A stretch of 64,000 nucleotides of DNA from Microbacterium pygmaeum (lineage in GTDB: Bacteria > Actinomycetota > Actinomycetes > Actinomycetales > Microbacteriaceae). Positions within the stretch are counted from its first letter, which is position 1. The number at the start of each line of letters is the position of its first letter. The position numbers and the translations under genes are program-made. Where the stretch lies: positions 2,108,001 to 2,172,000 of the forward strand of contig NZ_LT629692.1 of assembly GCF_900100885.1 (NCBI RefSeq), in the 5' to 3' direction. The notes beneath the pieces are model-generated. The model was not told the DNA's origin. It saw nothing but the letters and a program-made list of their open reading frames with translations, and did not search any database. Shown piece after piece: positions 7,672 to 16,062 of the stretch.

Positions 7672-9474
7672 ATGACTGACAGCACGGGCATCAGCGCCGA
7701 GATCGCGGCGTCGCACAAAGCGCTGCCGGAGACGATCCTGGAGGTGCAGAACCTCGGCGTGGAATTCTGGGTCGAGGGGGAGTTCTACCCCGCCGCGATC
7801 GACATGAACTACGTGGTCCGCCGCGGCGAGGTCCTCGCCATCGTCGGCGAGTCCGGGTCGGGCAAGAGCACCAGCTCGATGGCGCTCCTGGGTCTCCTGC
7901 CGGAGAACGCACGGGTCACCGGCTCGATCAAGCTGCTGGGCCGCGAGCTGCGCGGGATCGACGACACCACGCTGCGGGCGCTGCGCGGAAACGAGATCGC
8001 GCCGATCTTCCAGGAGCCGATGACGGCGCTGAATCCGGTCTACACGATCGGCTTCCAGATCGTGGAGGCGCTGCGCTCGCACGACCGCGCCATGGCGCCG
8101 ACGGTCGCGAAGGAGCGCGCCGTCGAACTGCTGCGCCTCGTCGAGATGCCCAACCCGGAGCAGTCCTTCAACAAGTACCCGCACCAGCTCTCCGGCGGGC
8201 AGCGCCAGCGCGCGATGATCGCGCAGTCGATCTCGTGCGATCCGCTGCTGCTCATCGCCGATGAGCCCACCACCGCGTTGGATGTCACGGTGCAGGCCGA
8301 GGTGCTCGACCTGATGCGCAACCTGCACAAGCGACTCGACTCGGCGATCATCCTGATCACGCACGACATGGGCGTCGTCGCCGACCTCGCCGACCGCGTC
8401 ATGGTGATGAAGAGCGGCGTCGTCGTCGAGTCCGGAACGGTGGAGGAGATCTTCCACGCTCCGCAGCATCCGTACACGCAGCAGCTGCTGGCCGCTGTGC
8501 CCCACCTCGGACTCGGGGTCCTGGAGGAGCCGGACGCCGCCGAGGTGATGCTCGAGGGCGAGGGAGCGGGCGTTCCCGTCATCGCCGCGATCCGCGAACG
8601 CGCATCCGAGGCGGCCGAGGAGACCATCGAGACGCGCGCCCCGGTGCTCTCCTTCGAGGACGTCGCGATCGAGTACCCCAAGCGGGGCCGCATCCCCGCC
8701 TTCCGGGCGGCCGAGCACATCGACCTGCAGATCTTCCCGGGTGAGATCGTGGGACTGGTGGGCGAGTCCGGGTCGGGCAAGACGACACTGGGCCGCGCGG
8801 CGATCGGTCTCATCCCGATCGCCGAGGGCAAGCTCACCGCTGTCGGCACCGACATCTCGCACGCGTCGCAGAAGGATCTGTTCGCGATCCGCCGCCGCAC
8901 CGGGATCGTCTTCCAGGACCCGGCGTCGTCGCTGAACCCGCGCATGCCGATCGGCCAGTCCATCGGCGAGCCGATCCTGCTGTCCGGGGAGGCGAAGGGG
9001 AAGGATCTGGACAAGCGCGTGCAGACGCTGCTGTCGCAGGTCGAACTGCCCACCTCCTACCGCAACCGCTTCCCGCACGAGCTCTCCGGCGGTCAGCGTC
9101 AGCGCGTCGGCATCGCCCGCGCGCTGGCCCTGGCACCAGAGCTGCTGGTGGCCGATGAGCCGACCTCCGCGCTGGACGTCTCGGTGCAGGCGCGCTTCCT
9201 GGACCTGCTGCAGGAACTCCAGCAGCAGCTGCAGTTCGCGTGCCTGTTCATCAGTCACGACCTGGCCGTCGTCGACATCCTCGCCCACCGGATCGCGGTG
9301 ATGCATCACGGCAAGCTGGTGGAGATCGGCACCCGCGATCAGATCCTGCGCGGGGCCACCGATCCGTACACGCAGCGCCTGATCGCCGCCGTCCCCGTGC
9401 CGAACCCCGAGGAGCAGCGCATCCGTCGCGAAGCCCGCGCGCTGCTGCTGGATCGGACCGGCACCGAGGGCTAG
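7672..9474 (+). CDS. Double ABC ATPase (DppD-DppF fusion) of the peptide importer
   Basis: This 600-residue protein holds two complete ATP-binding cassettes in one chain. The Walker A motifs are GESGSGKST at about 59-67 and GESGSGKTT at 364-372; each half also has LSGGQRQR and a Walker B ending in ADEPT. The zinc or iron-sulfur cysteines seen in some OppD/OppF C-termini are not evident. I chose the ATG at 7672 (MTDSTGIS) because homologues start near here; an ATG at 7639 in the same frame is possible but overlaps the divergent gene. The gene completes the importer, with one fused ATPase serving two permeases. An inverted repeat follows the stop. Confidence 0.92.
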   Translation: MTDSTGISAEIAASHKALPETILEVQNLGVEFWVEGEFYPAAIDMNYVVRRGEVLAIVGESGSGKSTSSMALLGLLPENARVTGSIKLLGRELRGIDDTTLRALRGNEIAPIFQEPMTALNPVYTIGFQIVEALRSHDRAMAPTVAKERAVELLRLVEMPNPEQSFNKYPHQLSGGQRQRAMIAQSISCDPLLLIADEPTTALDVTVQAEVLDLMRNLHKRLDSAIILITHDMGVVADLADRVMVMKSGVVVESGTVEEIFHAPQHPYTQQLLAAVPHLGLGVLEEPDAAEVMLEGEGAGVPVIAAIRERASEAAEETIETRAPVLSFEDVAIEYPKRGRIPAFRAAEHIDLQIFPGEIVGLVGESGSGKTTLGRAAIGLIPIAEGKLTAVGTDISHASQKDLFAIRRRTGIVFQDPASSLNPRMPIGQSIGEPILLSGEAKGKDLDKRVQTLLSQVELPTSYRNRFPHELSGGQRQRVGIARALALAPELLVADEPTSALDVSVQARFLDLLQELQQQLQFACLFISHDLAVVDILAHRIAVMHHGKLVEIGTRDQILRGATDPYTQRLIAAVPVPNPEEQRIRREARALLLDRTGTEG

Positions 9475-9496
9475 GACGACCTGCGAGGGACGCTCA

Positions 9497-9540
9497 GGAA
9501 GCGCCCGGTAGACTGGGGATGCCCGGCTCCGGGCGCTTCC
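9497..9540 (+). terminator. 12-bp stem-loop between the ATPase gene and typA
   Basis: GGAAGCGCCCGG (9497-9508) pairs exactly with CCGGGCGCTTCC (9529-9540) around a 20-base loop, followed by CCGTTTCT. It fits a terminator for the importer transcript. The loop also contains the likely typA -10 TAGACT (9509-9514), so the typA transcript would begin inside it. Confidence 0.55.
9509..9514 (+). promoter_or_regulatory. Likely -10 hexamer of typA
   Basis: TAGACT lies inside the stem-loop of the preceding gene. A start near 9520 gives a leader of about 40 bases carrying AAGGA before the ATG, so this gene is probably not leaderless. I see no clear -35. Confidence 0.4.
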
Positions 9541-9561
9541 CCGTTTCTGCAAGGATTTTTC

Positions 9562-11475
9562 ATGGCGCGCGCCCACCGTTCAGACCTCCGCAACGTCGCG
9601 ATCGTTGCCCACGTCGACCACGGCAAGACGACCCTCGTCGACGCCATGCTGCGTCAGACCGGCTCGTTCGGAGAGCACGCCCACGTGGACGAACGGGCGA
9701 TGGACTCGAACGACCTGGAGCGCGAGAAGGGCATCACGATCCTCGCGAAGAACACGGCGATCACCTATCAGGGTGTCCACGCCGGCGGCACACCGGTCAC
9801 GATCAACGTGATCGACACGCCGGGTCACGCGGACTTCGGCGGCGAGGTGGAGCGCGGTCTGTCGATGGTGGACGGCGTCGTCCTGCTCGTCGACGCGAGC
9901 GAAGGGCCTCTGCCGCAGACGCGCTTCGTGCTGCGCAAGGCGCTCGAGGCCAAGCTCCCGGTCATCCTCCTGGTCAACAAGACCGATCGCCCGGACGCCC
10001 GAATCGCCGAGGTCGAGGAGGAGGCGCACGACCTGTTGCTGGGTCTGGCCAGCGACCTCGTCGACGACGTGCCGGACCTCGACGTCGACGCCCTCCTGGA
10101 CGTCCCAGTGGTCTACGCGAGCGGCCGCGCAGGCGCGGCATCCCGCAACCGCCCCGAGAACGGCTCGCTGCCCGACAACGACGACCTCGAGCCACTGTTC
10201 GAGGCGATCCTCGAGCACGTCCCGGCGCCCGCCTACGACGACGAGGCCCCGCTGCAGGCCTGGGTCACCAACCTCGACTCGAGCCCCTTCCTGGGCCGTC
10301 TCGCCCTCCTGCGCGTCTTCAACGGCACGCTCAAGAAGGGGCAGACCGTGGCGTGGGTTCGCGCCGACGGCACCGTCAGCAGCGCCCGGATCACGGAGCT
10401 CCTCAAGACCCGCGCCCTGGAGCGCTACCCGGCCGAGAGCGCGGCGCCCGGCGACATCGTGGCCATCGCCGGCTTCCCGGACATCACGATCGGCGAGACC
10501 ATCGCGGATCCCGACGATGTGCGTCCACTGCCGCAGATCCACGTCGACGACCCCGCCATCTCGATGACGATCGGCACCAACACCTCGCCCCTGGCCGGCA
10601 AGGTGAAGGGCCACAAGCTCACGGCGCGCCTGGTCAAGGACCGCCTCGACCGGGAACTGGTCGGCAACGTCTCGCTCAAGGTCGTCGACATCGGACGCCC
10701 GGATGCCTGGGAGGTGCAGGGCCGCGGTGAGCTGGCGCTGGCCATCCTCGTGGAGAACATGCGCCGCGAGGGCTTCGAGCTGACCGTCGGCAAGCCGCAG
10801 GTGGTCACCAAGAAGGTCGACGGCAAGACGTACGAGCCGTTCGAGCACCTGACCATCGATGCCCCCGAAGAGTATCTCGGCGCGATCACGCAGCTCCTGG
10901 CCACCCGCAAGGGGCGCATGGAGAACATGACCAACCACGGCACGGGCTGGGTGCGCATGGAGTTCGTCGTGCCCTCGCGCGGCCTGATCGGCTTCCGCAC
11001 CGAGTTCCTGACCACCACCCGCGGCACCGGCATCGCCAACGCGATCTCGCACGGCTACGAGCCGTGGGCCGGGCAGATCGTCACGCGCCAGAACGGATCG
11101 ATCGTCGCCGACCGCACCGGTGTCGTCACGCCGTTCGCGATCATCGCGCTCCAGGAGCGGATGTCCTTCTTCGTCCAGCCCACGCAGGAGGTCTACGAGG
11201 GCATGGTCATCGGCGAGAATTCGCGCAACGACGACATGGACGTGAACATCACCAAGGAGAAGAAGCTGACCAACATGCGTCAGTCCACCTCCGACACGTT
11301 CGAGTCCATGACGCCTTCGCGCCAGCTTTCGCTCGAGGAGAGCCTCGAGTTCGCCCGCGAGGACGAGTGCGTGGAGGTCACGCCCGAGATCGTCCGGATA
11401 CGCAAGGTCAATCTGGATGCCACCGAGCGCGCTCGCGCCACGTCGCGCCTGAAGCGCCAGGACGCGAACGCCTGA
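9562..11475 (+). CDS. typA: Translational GTPase TypA/BipA
   Basis: This 637-residue ribosome-associated GTPase of the EF-G family acts in stress and cold responses and in ribosome assembly. The GTPase motifs are intact: AHVDHGKTT (about 16-24), the switch threonine in EKGITI, DTPGHADFGGEVERGL, and NKTDRPDA. The C-terminal BipA-specific region contains GLIGFRTEFLTTTRGTG and the run of motifs ending in MTPSRQLSLEESLEF. Length matches the family (about 610-640). AAGGA lies 7 bases before the ATG. A 10-bp stem-loop follows the stop, so it is likely transcribed alone. Confidence 0.96.
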   Translation: MARAHRSDLRNVAIVAHVDHGKTTLVDAMLRQTGSFGEHAHVDERAMDSNDLEREKGITILAKNTAITYQGVHAGGTPVTINVIDTPGHADFGGEVERGLSMVDGVVLLVDASEGPLPQTRFVLRKALEAKLPVILLVNKTDRPDARIAEVEEEAHDLLLGLASDLVDDVPDLDVDALLDVPVVYASGRAGAASRNRPENGSLPDNDDLEPLFEAILEHVPAPAYDDEAPLQAWVTNLDSSPFLGRLALLRVFNGTLKKGQTVAWVRADGTVSSARITELLKTRALERYPAESAAPGDIVAIAGFPDITIGETIADPDDVRPLPQIHVDDPAISMTIGTNTSPLAGKVKGHKLTARLVKDRLDRELVGNVSLKVVDIGRPDAWEVQGRGELALAILVENMRREGFELTVGKPQVVTKKVDGKTYEPFEHLTIDAPEEYLGAITQLLATRKGRMENMTNHGTGWVRMEFVVPSRGLIGFRTEFLTTTRGTGIANAISHGYEPWAGQIVTRQNGSIVADRTGVVTPFAIIALQERMSFFVQPTQEVYEGMVIGENSRNDDMDVNITKEKKLTNMRQSTSDTFESMTPSRQLSLEESLEFAREDECVEVTPEIVRIRKVNLDATERARATSRLKRQDANA

Positions 11476-11487
11476 TCTGGCAGGAAT

Positions 11488-11513
11488 CGGGCCACGGATG
11501 ACGCCGTGGCCCG
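11488..11513 (+). terminator. Stem-loop terminator after typA
   Basis: CGGGCCACGG (11488-11497) and CCGTGGCCCG (11504-11513) form a perfect 10-bp stem with a 6-base loop, 13 bases after the stop codon. It lacks a T-run, as is usual for GC-rich actinobacteria. Confidence 0.6.
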
Positions 11514-11536
11514 GACGGGCCGCGCGCACCCCTCGC

Positions 11537-11542
11537 TACGCT
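11537..11542 (+). promoter_or_regulatory. -10 hexamer for leaderless azlC
   Basis: TACGCT ends 6 bases before the GTG at 11549, so transcription should start at the start codon. This fixes the start downstream of an in-frame ATG at 11498. Confidence 0.55.
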
Positions 11543-11548
11543 GAATCG

Positions 11549-12307
11549 GTGGACGCCGAACCTGACGCGCATGCTCGGCGTGCGACGCGCCAGGCGCTCA
11601 GTGTCGCGCTCGCCACGAGCGCGTACGGCATCTCCTTCGGCGCGCTGGGTGTCGCGGCAGGACTGGACATCTGGCAGACCTGCGTCCTGAGCCTGCTGAT
11701 GTTCACCGGCGGCTCCCAGTTCGCCTTCGTCGGCGTGATCGCCGCCGGGGGACTGGCCGCGGCGCCCGCGGCCATCGCATCCTCGGCGCTGCTGGGCGTG
11801 CGCAACGTCGCCTACGGCATGCTCATGTCGCCGATCATCGGCTCAGGGCTGTGGAAGCGGATCGCGGCCGCGCAGTTCACGATCGACGAGTCGACCGCGG
11901 TCTCCATCGCCCAGGCGACGCCGCGGGCGCGCCTGTTCGGATTCTGGGTCACGGGCCTTGCGATCTACGTCGGATGGAACATCTCGACGCTGGCCGGTGC
12001 ACTCCTCGGAGACGTCCTGGGGGATCCGCGCGCGTACGGACTGGATGCGGCGGCGGCCGCGGCGTTCCTCGCGCTGCTGTGGCCGCGGCTGAAGGGCCGG
12101 CAGCCGATCGCGGTGGGCATCGCCGCCGCGGTGGTGGCGACGGTCCTCACGCCGGTCATCGTGCCCGGCATCCCGGTCCTGATCGCCGCGCTGGTGGCCG
12201 TGGTCGTCGGCTGGTACAACTGGCTCGGGCGACCCACCGACCCCGCGGCGACGGGCGGCGCACGCACGGAGCCCGATGACGTCCCCGAGCTCGGAGGCCT
12301 GCCGTGA
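11549..12307 (+). CDS. azlC: Branched-chain amino acid exporter, large subunit AzlC
   Basis: This 252-residue inner-membrane protein of the AzlC family works with the small AzlD subunit to export branched-chain amino acids (BrnFE in Corynebacterium exports isoleucine, leucine, valine and methionine). Family features are the segments GISFGALGVAAGLDIWQTC and MFTGGSQFAFVG, and about seven hydrophobic spans. The GTG at 11549 was chosen because TACGCT lies 6 bases before it and no ribosome site precedes the upstream ATG. The C-terminus overlaps the azlD start by 4 bases (GTGA), indicating coupled translation. No Lrp-type regulator is adjacent. Confidence 0.9.
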   Translation: MDAEPDAHARRATRQALSVALATSAYGISFGALGVAAGLDIWQTCVLSLLMFTGGSQFAFVGVIAAGGLAAAPAAIASSALLGVRNVAYGMLMSPIIGSGLWKRIAAAQFTIDESTAVSIAQATPRARLFGFWVTGLAIYVGWNISTLAGALLGDVLGDPRAYGLDAAAAAAFLALLWPRLKGRQPIAVGIAAAVVATVLTPVIVPGIPVLIAALVAVVVGWYNWLGRPTDPAATGGARTEPDDVPELGGLP

Positions 12308-12618
12308 CGCTGTGGACCGCGGTGCTGGTGGCGTCGATCATCTGCGTCGCCCTCAAGACGCTGGGCTACCTCGTGCCGCCGCGTGCGCTCGAGGCGCCGC
12401 GTCCGGCCCGGATCGCCGACCTGCTGACCGTGGCCCTCCTCGCGGCGCTCGTCGCCGTGCAGACCTTCGGCGCCGGGCAGGCGGTCGTCGTGGACGCCCG
12501 AATTCCCGCAGTCCTGGTGGCAGCCGGACTCCTGCTCCTGCGCGCGCCCTTCCTGGTGGTCGTGGTCGCTGCGGCGCTGGTCGCGGCGCTGCTGCGGCTG
12601 TGGGGGTGGGCGGCGTGA
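12304..12618 (+). CDS. azlD: Branched-chain amino acid exporter, small subunit AzlD
   Basis: This is a 104-residue membrane protein with three to four hydrophobic segments, the typical size and position for AzlD/BrnE. The GTG start overlaps the azlC stop in a GTGA junction. The sequence is low in conserved polar residues, so the assignment rests mainly on size, topology and its place directly after azlC. Confidence 0.85.
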   Translation: MTLWTAVLVASIICVALKTLGYLVPPRALEAPRPARIADLLTVALLAALVAVQTFGAGQAVVVDARIPAVLVAAGLLLLRAPFLVVVVAAALVAALLRLWGWAA

Positions 12619-12643
12619 CGGCGGACCCCGTGGTGGGGCTGGG

Positions 12644-12649
12644 TAGAGT
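12644..12649 (+). promoter_or_regulatory. -10 hexamer for leaderless DUF6113 gene
   Basis: TAGAGT ends 6 bases before the GTG at 12656. Confidence 0.55.
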
Positions 12650-12655
12650 TCTGGA

Positions 12656-13063
12656 GTGAACTCCTCTCTTCCCGCACGCCTGGGCACCTGGGTCGTCGCC
12701 CTCGTCGTGGGCATCGTCTACGGGCTCGCGGGAACCATCGCGCACTCCTTCTCCTGGGGCCCCCTGCCGATCGGGCTCATCCTCGCGATCCTCGGCAGCG
12801 CCGCGCTGCTGGCGGCGGTCCGGCTGCTGACCTCCGATCGCTGGTCCGCTCTGGCGACCGGCCTGGGCATGATGGTGGCGACCCTCGTCTTCTCCGGGCG
12901 CGGACCCGGTGGCTCGGTGATCGTGCCGCAGACCAGCCTCGCCATCGCATGGACGATCGCCGTGCCGATCCTCGTCGCCGTCGTCGTGGCGTGGCCGGAG
13001 GGCATCGCGTCCGCACGGGCCGGCACCCCGGCTCCGGCCGATGCCGACGCGCGCAGCAATTAG
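12656..13063 (+). CDS. DUF6113-like four-span membrane protein
   Basis: This is a 135-residue protein with four predicted membrane segments (about 10-30, 36-57, 65-80 and 98-116) and a short Ala/Pro-rich tail. It resembles the actinobacterial DUF6113 family, which often sits next to the 7Fe ferredoxin gene as it does here. Function is unknown. The start is GTG with a -10 hexamer 6 bases upstream. Its TAG stop is at the same time the first three bases of the TAGACT -10 hexamer of fdxA. Confidence 0.75.
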   Translation: MNSSLPARLGTWVVALVVGIVYGLAGTIAHSFSWGPLPIGLILAILGSAALLAAVRLLTSDRWSALATGLGMMVATLVFSGRGPGGSVIVPQTSLAIAWTIAVPILVAVVVAWPEGIASARAGTPAPADADARSN

Positions 13064-13066
13064 ACT
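13061..13066 (+). promoter_or_regulatory. -10 hexamer for leaderless fdxA, built on a stop codon
   Basis: TAGACT ends 6 bases before the GTG at 13073. Its TAG is the stop codon of the preceding gene. Confidence 0.6.
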
Positions 13067-13072
13067 CGACCC

Positions 13073-13393
13073 GTGACGTATGTGATCGCTCTCCCGTGCG
13101 TGGATGTGAAAGACCGTGCCTGCATCGACGAATGCCCGGTCGACTGCATCTACGAGGGCGACCGCTCGCTCTACATCCACCCCGACGAGTGCGTGGATTG
13201 CGGAGCATGCGAGCCGGTCTGCCCGGTCGAGGCCATCTACTACGAGGACGACCTGCCCGACGAGTGGCAGGACTACTACAAGGCCAATGTCGAGTTCTTC
13301 GACGACGTGGGCTCACCAGGCGGAGCCGCGAAGGTGGGCGTGATCCACAAGGACCACCCGATCATCGCCGAACTCCCGCCGCAGGCGCCGTGA
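13073..13393 (+). CDS. fdxA: Seven-iron ferredoxin FdxA
   Basis: This 106-residue soluble electron carrier has one 3Fe-4S and one 4Fe-4S cluster. The cysteine pattern is visible: Cys9, Cys17, Cys21 and Cys25 in the first half (PCVDVKDRACIDECPVDC), then CVDCGACEPVCP in the second. The long C-terminal tail with DEWQDYYKANVEFF is characteristic of actinobacterial FdxA/FdxC. Its redox partners are not encoded nearby. It precedes dapC by 25 bases, a pairing also seen in mycobacteria (Rv1177/Rv1178, recalled). Confidence 0.95.
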   Translation: MTYVIALPCVDVKDRACIDECPVDCIYEGDRSLYIHPDECVDCGACEPVCPVEAIYYEDDLPDEWQDYYKANVEFFDDVGSPGGAAKVGVIHKDHPIIAELPPQAP

Positions 13394-13418
13394 CCGCCTC
13401 AGCCCGCCCGGCCGGCTG

Positions 13419-14525
13419 ATGGGCGTCTCCGACCTCGCGGACTACCCCTGGGACGCAGTGGCGCCGTACGCCGCGCGCGCGGCGCAGCATCCTGACGGCG
13501 TCGTGGACCTGTCGATCGGCTCCCCGGTGGATCCGACCCCCGGTGTGGTGCGCACCGCGCTCGCGGCGGCGACGGACGCGCACGCCTATCCGCAGACGGT
13601 CGGCACCCCCGCGCTGCGCGAGGCCATCGTCGACTGGTACGGCCGACGCCGCGGCGTGTCCGGTCTCGCGCCGGACAGCGTGCTGCCCACGATCGGCTCG
13701 AAGGAGCTGGTCGCGCTGCTGCCGATCCTGCTGGGACTCGGCCCCGGCGACACCGTGGTGCACCCGCGCGCGGCATACCCGACCTACGAGGTGGGCGCCA
13801 GGCTCGTCGGCGCGTCCGCGCTGGCGGCGGACGATCCGCAGGAGTGGCCGGAGGGCGCCAGGCTCATCTGGATCAACTCGCCCGGCAATCCGGACGGCCG
13901 GGTGTGGGATGCCGCGCAGCTGCGCGCGGCGGTGCTGCGCGCGCGGGAGCTCGGCGCCGTGCTGGTCTCGGACGAGTGCTACGCCGAGCTCGGCTGGGAT
14001 GCGCCGTGGGACCGCGAGCCGATCCCCTCTGTCCTGGACGCCCGGGCCACCGGCGGCGATGTCCGCGGCATCCTGTCGGTGTACTCGCTGAGCAAGCAGT
14101 CCAACCTGGCCGGCTACCGTGCCGCCTTCCTCGCGGGCGACCCTGAGATCGTCGGCAGACTGACCACGGCGCGCAAGCACCTCGGCCTGATGCTTCCGGC
14201 GCCCGTGCAGCGCGCGATGATCGCCGCGCTGATGGACGATGCCCACGTGGCTGCGCAGAAGCACCTGTATCGCGCCAGGCGCGAGGTCCTGCGGCCGGCG
14301 TTGGAATCCGCGGGCTTCCGGATCGATCACAGCGAGGCCGGCCTCTACCTCTGGGCGTCCGAGGGCCGCGACGCCTGGGAGAGCATGGACCGCCTCGCAG
14401 CCCTGGGCATCCTCGCTGGGCCCGGATCCTTCTACGGCGAGCACTTCCCCCTGCACGTCCGGCTGTCCCTGACCGCCACCGACGAGCGGATCGCCGCCGG
14501 GGCCGCACGCCTGCGCGCCGCCTGA
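13419..14525 (+). CDS. dapC: N-succinyldiaminopimelate aminotransferase DapC
   Basis: This 368-residue PLP-dependent fold-type I aminotransferase makes N-succinyl-diaminopimelate from the keto precursor using glutamate, the step between DapD and DapE. The PLP lysine lies in SLSKQSNLAGYR, a hallmark of the actinobacterial DapC group. Other active-site parts are WINSPGNPDGRV and SDECYAELGW. The ATG at 13419 is used; an upstream GTG at 13390 is out of frame. The substrate call is supported by dapD and dapE about 3-4 kb downstream. Confidence 0.9.
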   Translation: MGVSDLADYPWDAVAPYAARAAQHPDGVVDLSIGSPVDPTPGVVRTALAAATDAHAYPQTVGTPALREAIVDWYGRRRGVSGLAPDSVLPTIGSKELVALLPILLGLGPGDTVVHPRAAYPTYEVGARLVGASALAADDPQEWPEGARLIWINSPGNPDGRVWDAAQLRAAVLRARELGAVLVSDECYAELGWDAPWDREPIPSVLDARATGGDVRGILSVYSLSKQSNLAGYRAAFLAGDPEIVGRLTTARKHLGLMLPAPVQRAMIAALMDDAHVAAQKHLYRARREVLRPALESAGFRIDHSEAGLYLWASEGRDAWESMDRLAALGILAGPGSFYGEHFPLHVRLSLTATDERIAAGAARLRAA

Positions 14526-14605
14526 TCCCGGGGTCTGCGTCTGAGGAATCCTCCTACCGATCCCGCCGTCCTTTGGCCGTGTCCGCGGTAGGCCGGGCGG
14601 GACAG

Positions 14606-14611
14606 TAGGCT
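14606..14611 (+). promoter_or_regulatory. Possible -10 of gltA
   Basis: TAGGCT is the best -10-like hexamer in the 205-base gap before gltA. No good -35 is seen at 17-base spacing, so this is tentative. The leader would be about 115 bases. Confidence 0.25.
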
Positions 14612-14730
14612 GTAAAAGGCTCGAGACCGCGGCATCCGCTGTCTTCGCGCTGGCCCCTTGGATATGTCAATCGGCGGATCCGTCCGGGGCCGACGACCCC
14701 CTGACCGACCAGGAATCGCGAGGAGGCGCC

Positions 14731-16053
14731 GTGAGCGACACAGGCACCGCGCAGGACAACGCCGCCAGCGGCACCCAGCAGAAGGCTCTCCTGACGATCG
14801 GAGATCGCACCGCTGAATTCCCGCTGCTCACGGGCACCGACGGCACGCCGAGCGTCGATGTCTCGACCTTCACCCGGCAGACCGGCCACACCGCGCTGGA
14901 CTACGGTTTCGTGAACACGGCCGCCACGAAGTCGGCGATCACCTTCATCGACGGTGATCAGGGCATCCTGCGATACCGCGGCTACCCGATCGAGCAGCTC
15001 GCGAAGAACAGCACCTACCTCGAGGTCGCGTGGCTCCTGATCTACGGCGAGCTGCCCACTGCCGACGAACTGGCCGCCTTCGATGACCGGATCCGGCACC
15101 ACACGCTCCTGCACGAGGATCTGAAGCGGTTCTTCTCCGCCCTGCCGCACACCGCCCACCCGATGTCGGTCCTCTCCTCGGCGACCTCCGCGCTGTCGAC
15201 CTACTACGAGTCGCAGTCCGACCCGAACAACCCCGAGCACGTGGAGCTGAACACGATCCGGATGCTGGCGAAGATGCCGGTCATCGCGGCATACGCCCAC
15301 AAGAAGAGCATCGGCCAGGCGTTTCTGTACCCGGACAACGGCCTGAGCTTCGTGGACAACTTCCTCAAGCTCAACTTCGGCGTCCTGTCGGAGATCTACG
15401 ACGTCAACCCGGTGATGTCCCGGGCGCTCGAGCGGCTGCTGATCCTCCACGAAGACCACGAGCAGAACGCCTCGACCTCGACGGTGCGACTGGTGGGCTC
15501 GACCGGCGCCAACCAGTTCTCGTCGATCTCGGCGGGCATCAACGCGCTGTACGGTCCGCTGCACGGCGGCGCGAACGAGGCCGTGCTGGAGATGCTGGCG
15601 CGTATCCGCGACTCCGGCGAGAGCGTGCAGCGCTTCGTCGAGCGGGTCAAGAACAAGGAGGACGGTGTCAAGCTCATGGGCTTCGGGCACCGCGTCTACA
15701 AGAACTACGACCCGCGCGCGAAACTGGTCAAGGAATCCGCCGATGAGGTGCTCGAAGCACTCGGCGTCAGCGACCCGCTGCTGGATCTGGCCAAGGAGCT
15801 CGAGCAGCTCGCACTGGAGGACGACTACTTCAAGGAGCGTCGCCTCTACCCGAACGTCGACTTCTACACCGGCGTGATCTACAAGGCGATGGGGTTCCCG
15901 ACGCGCATGTTCACGGTGCTCTTCGCCATCGGGCGCCTGCCCGGCTGGCTGGCGCACTGGCGTGAGATGCAGCAGGACCCGCAGACGAAGATCGGCCGCC
16001 CGCAGCAGCTGTACGTCGGCGCGCGGGCGCGCGACTATCCCGGCGCGCGCTAG
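14731..16053 (+). CDS. gltA: Type II citrate synthase
   Basis: This 440-residue enzyme condenses acetyl-CoA and oxaloacetate to citrate in the first step of the TCA cycle. The N-terminal extension and the LTIGDRTAEFPLLTG start are typical of the NADH-sensitive or hexameric type II enzymes. Catalytic regions are YGPLHGGANEAVLEML and MGFGHRVYKNYDPRAK. GAGGAGG lies 6 bases before the GTG start. It stands alone with a 205-base upstream region and runs convergently with ppk2 after a 9-base gap. Confidence 0.96.
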   Translation: MSDTGTAQDNAASGTQQKALLTIGDRTAEFPLLTGTDGTPSVDVSTFTRQTGHTALDYGFVNTAATKSAITFIDGDQGILRYRGYPIEQLAKNSTYLEVAWLLIYGELPTADELAAFDDRIRHHTLLHEDLKRFFSALPHTAHPMSVLSSATSALSTYYESQSDPNNPEHVELNTIRMLAKMPVIAAYAHKKSIGQAFLYPDNGLSFVDNFLKLNFGVLSEIYDVNPVMSRALERLLILHEDHEQNASTSTVRLVGSTGANQFSSISAGINALYGPLHGGANEAVLEMLARIRDSGESVQRFVERVKNKEDGVKLMGFGHRVYKNYDPRAKLVKESADEVLEALGVSDPLLDLAKELEQLALEDDYFKERRLYPNVDFYTGVIYKAMGFPTRMFTVLFAIGRLPGWLAHWREMQQDPQTKIGRPQQLYVGARARDYPGAR

Positions 16054-16062
16054 GTCGGCGGT

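Noticed and set aside
7645..9576. 643-codon open frame antisense to the double ATPase gene
   Set aside because: It has a shadow-type composition, and the sense strand encodes two intact ABC cassettes.
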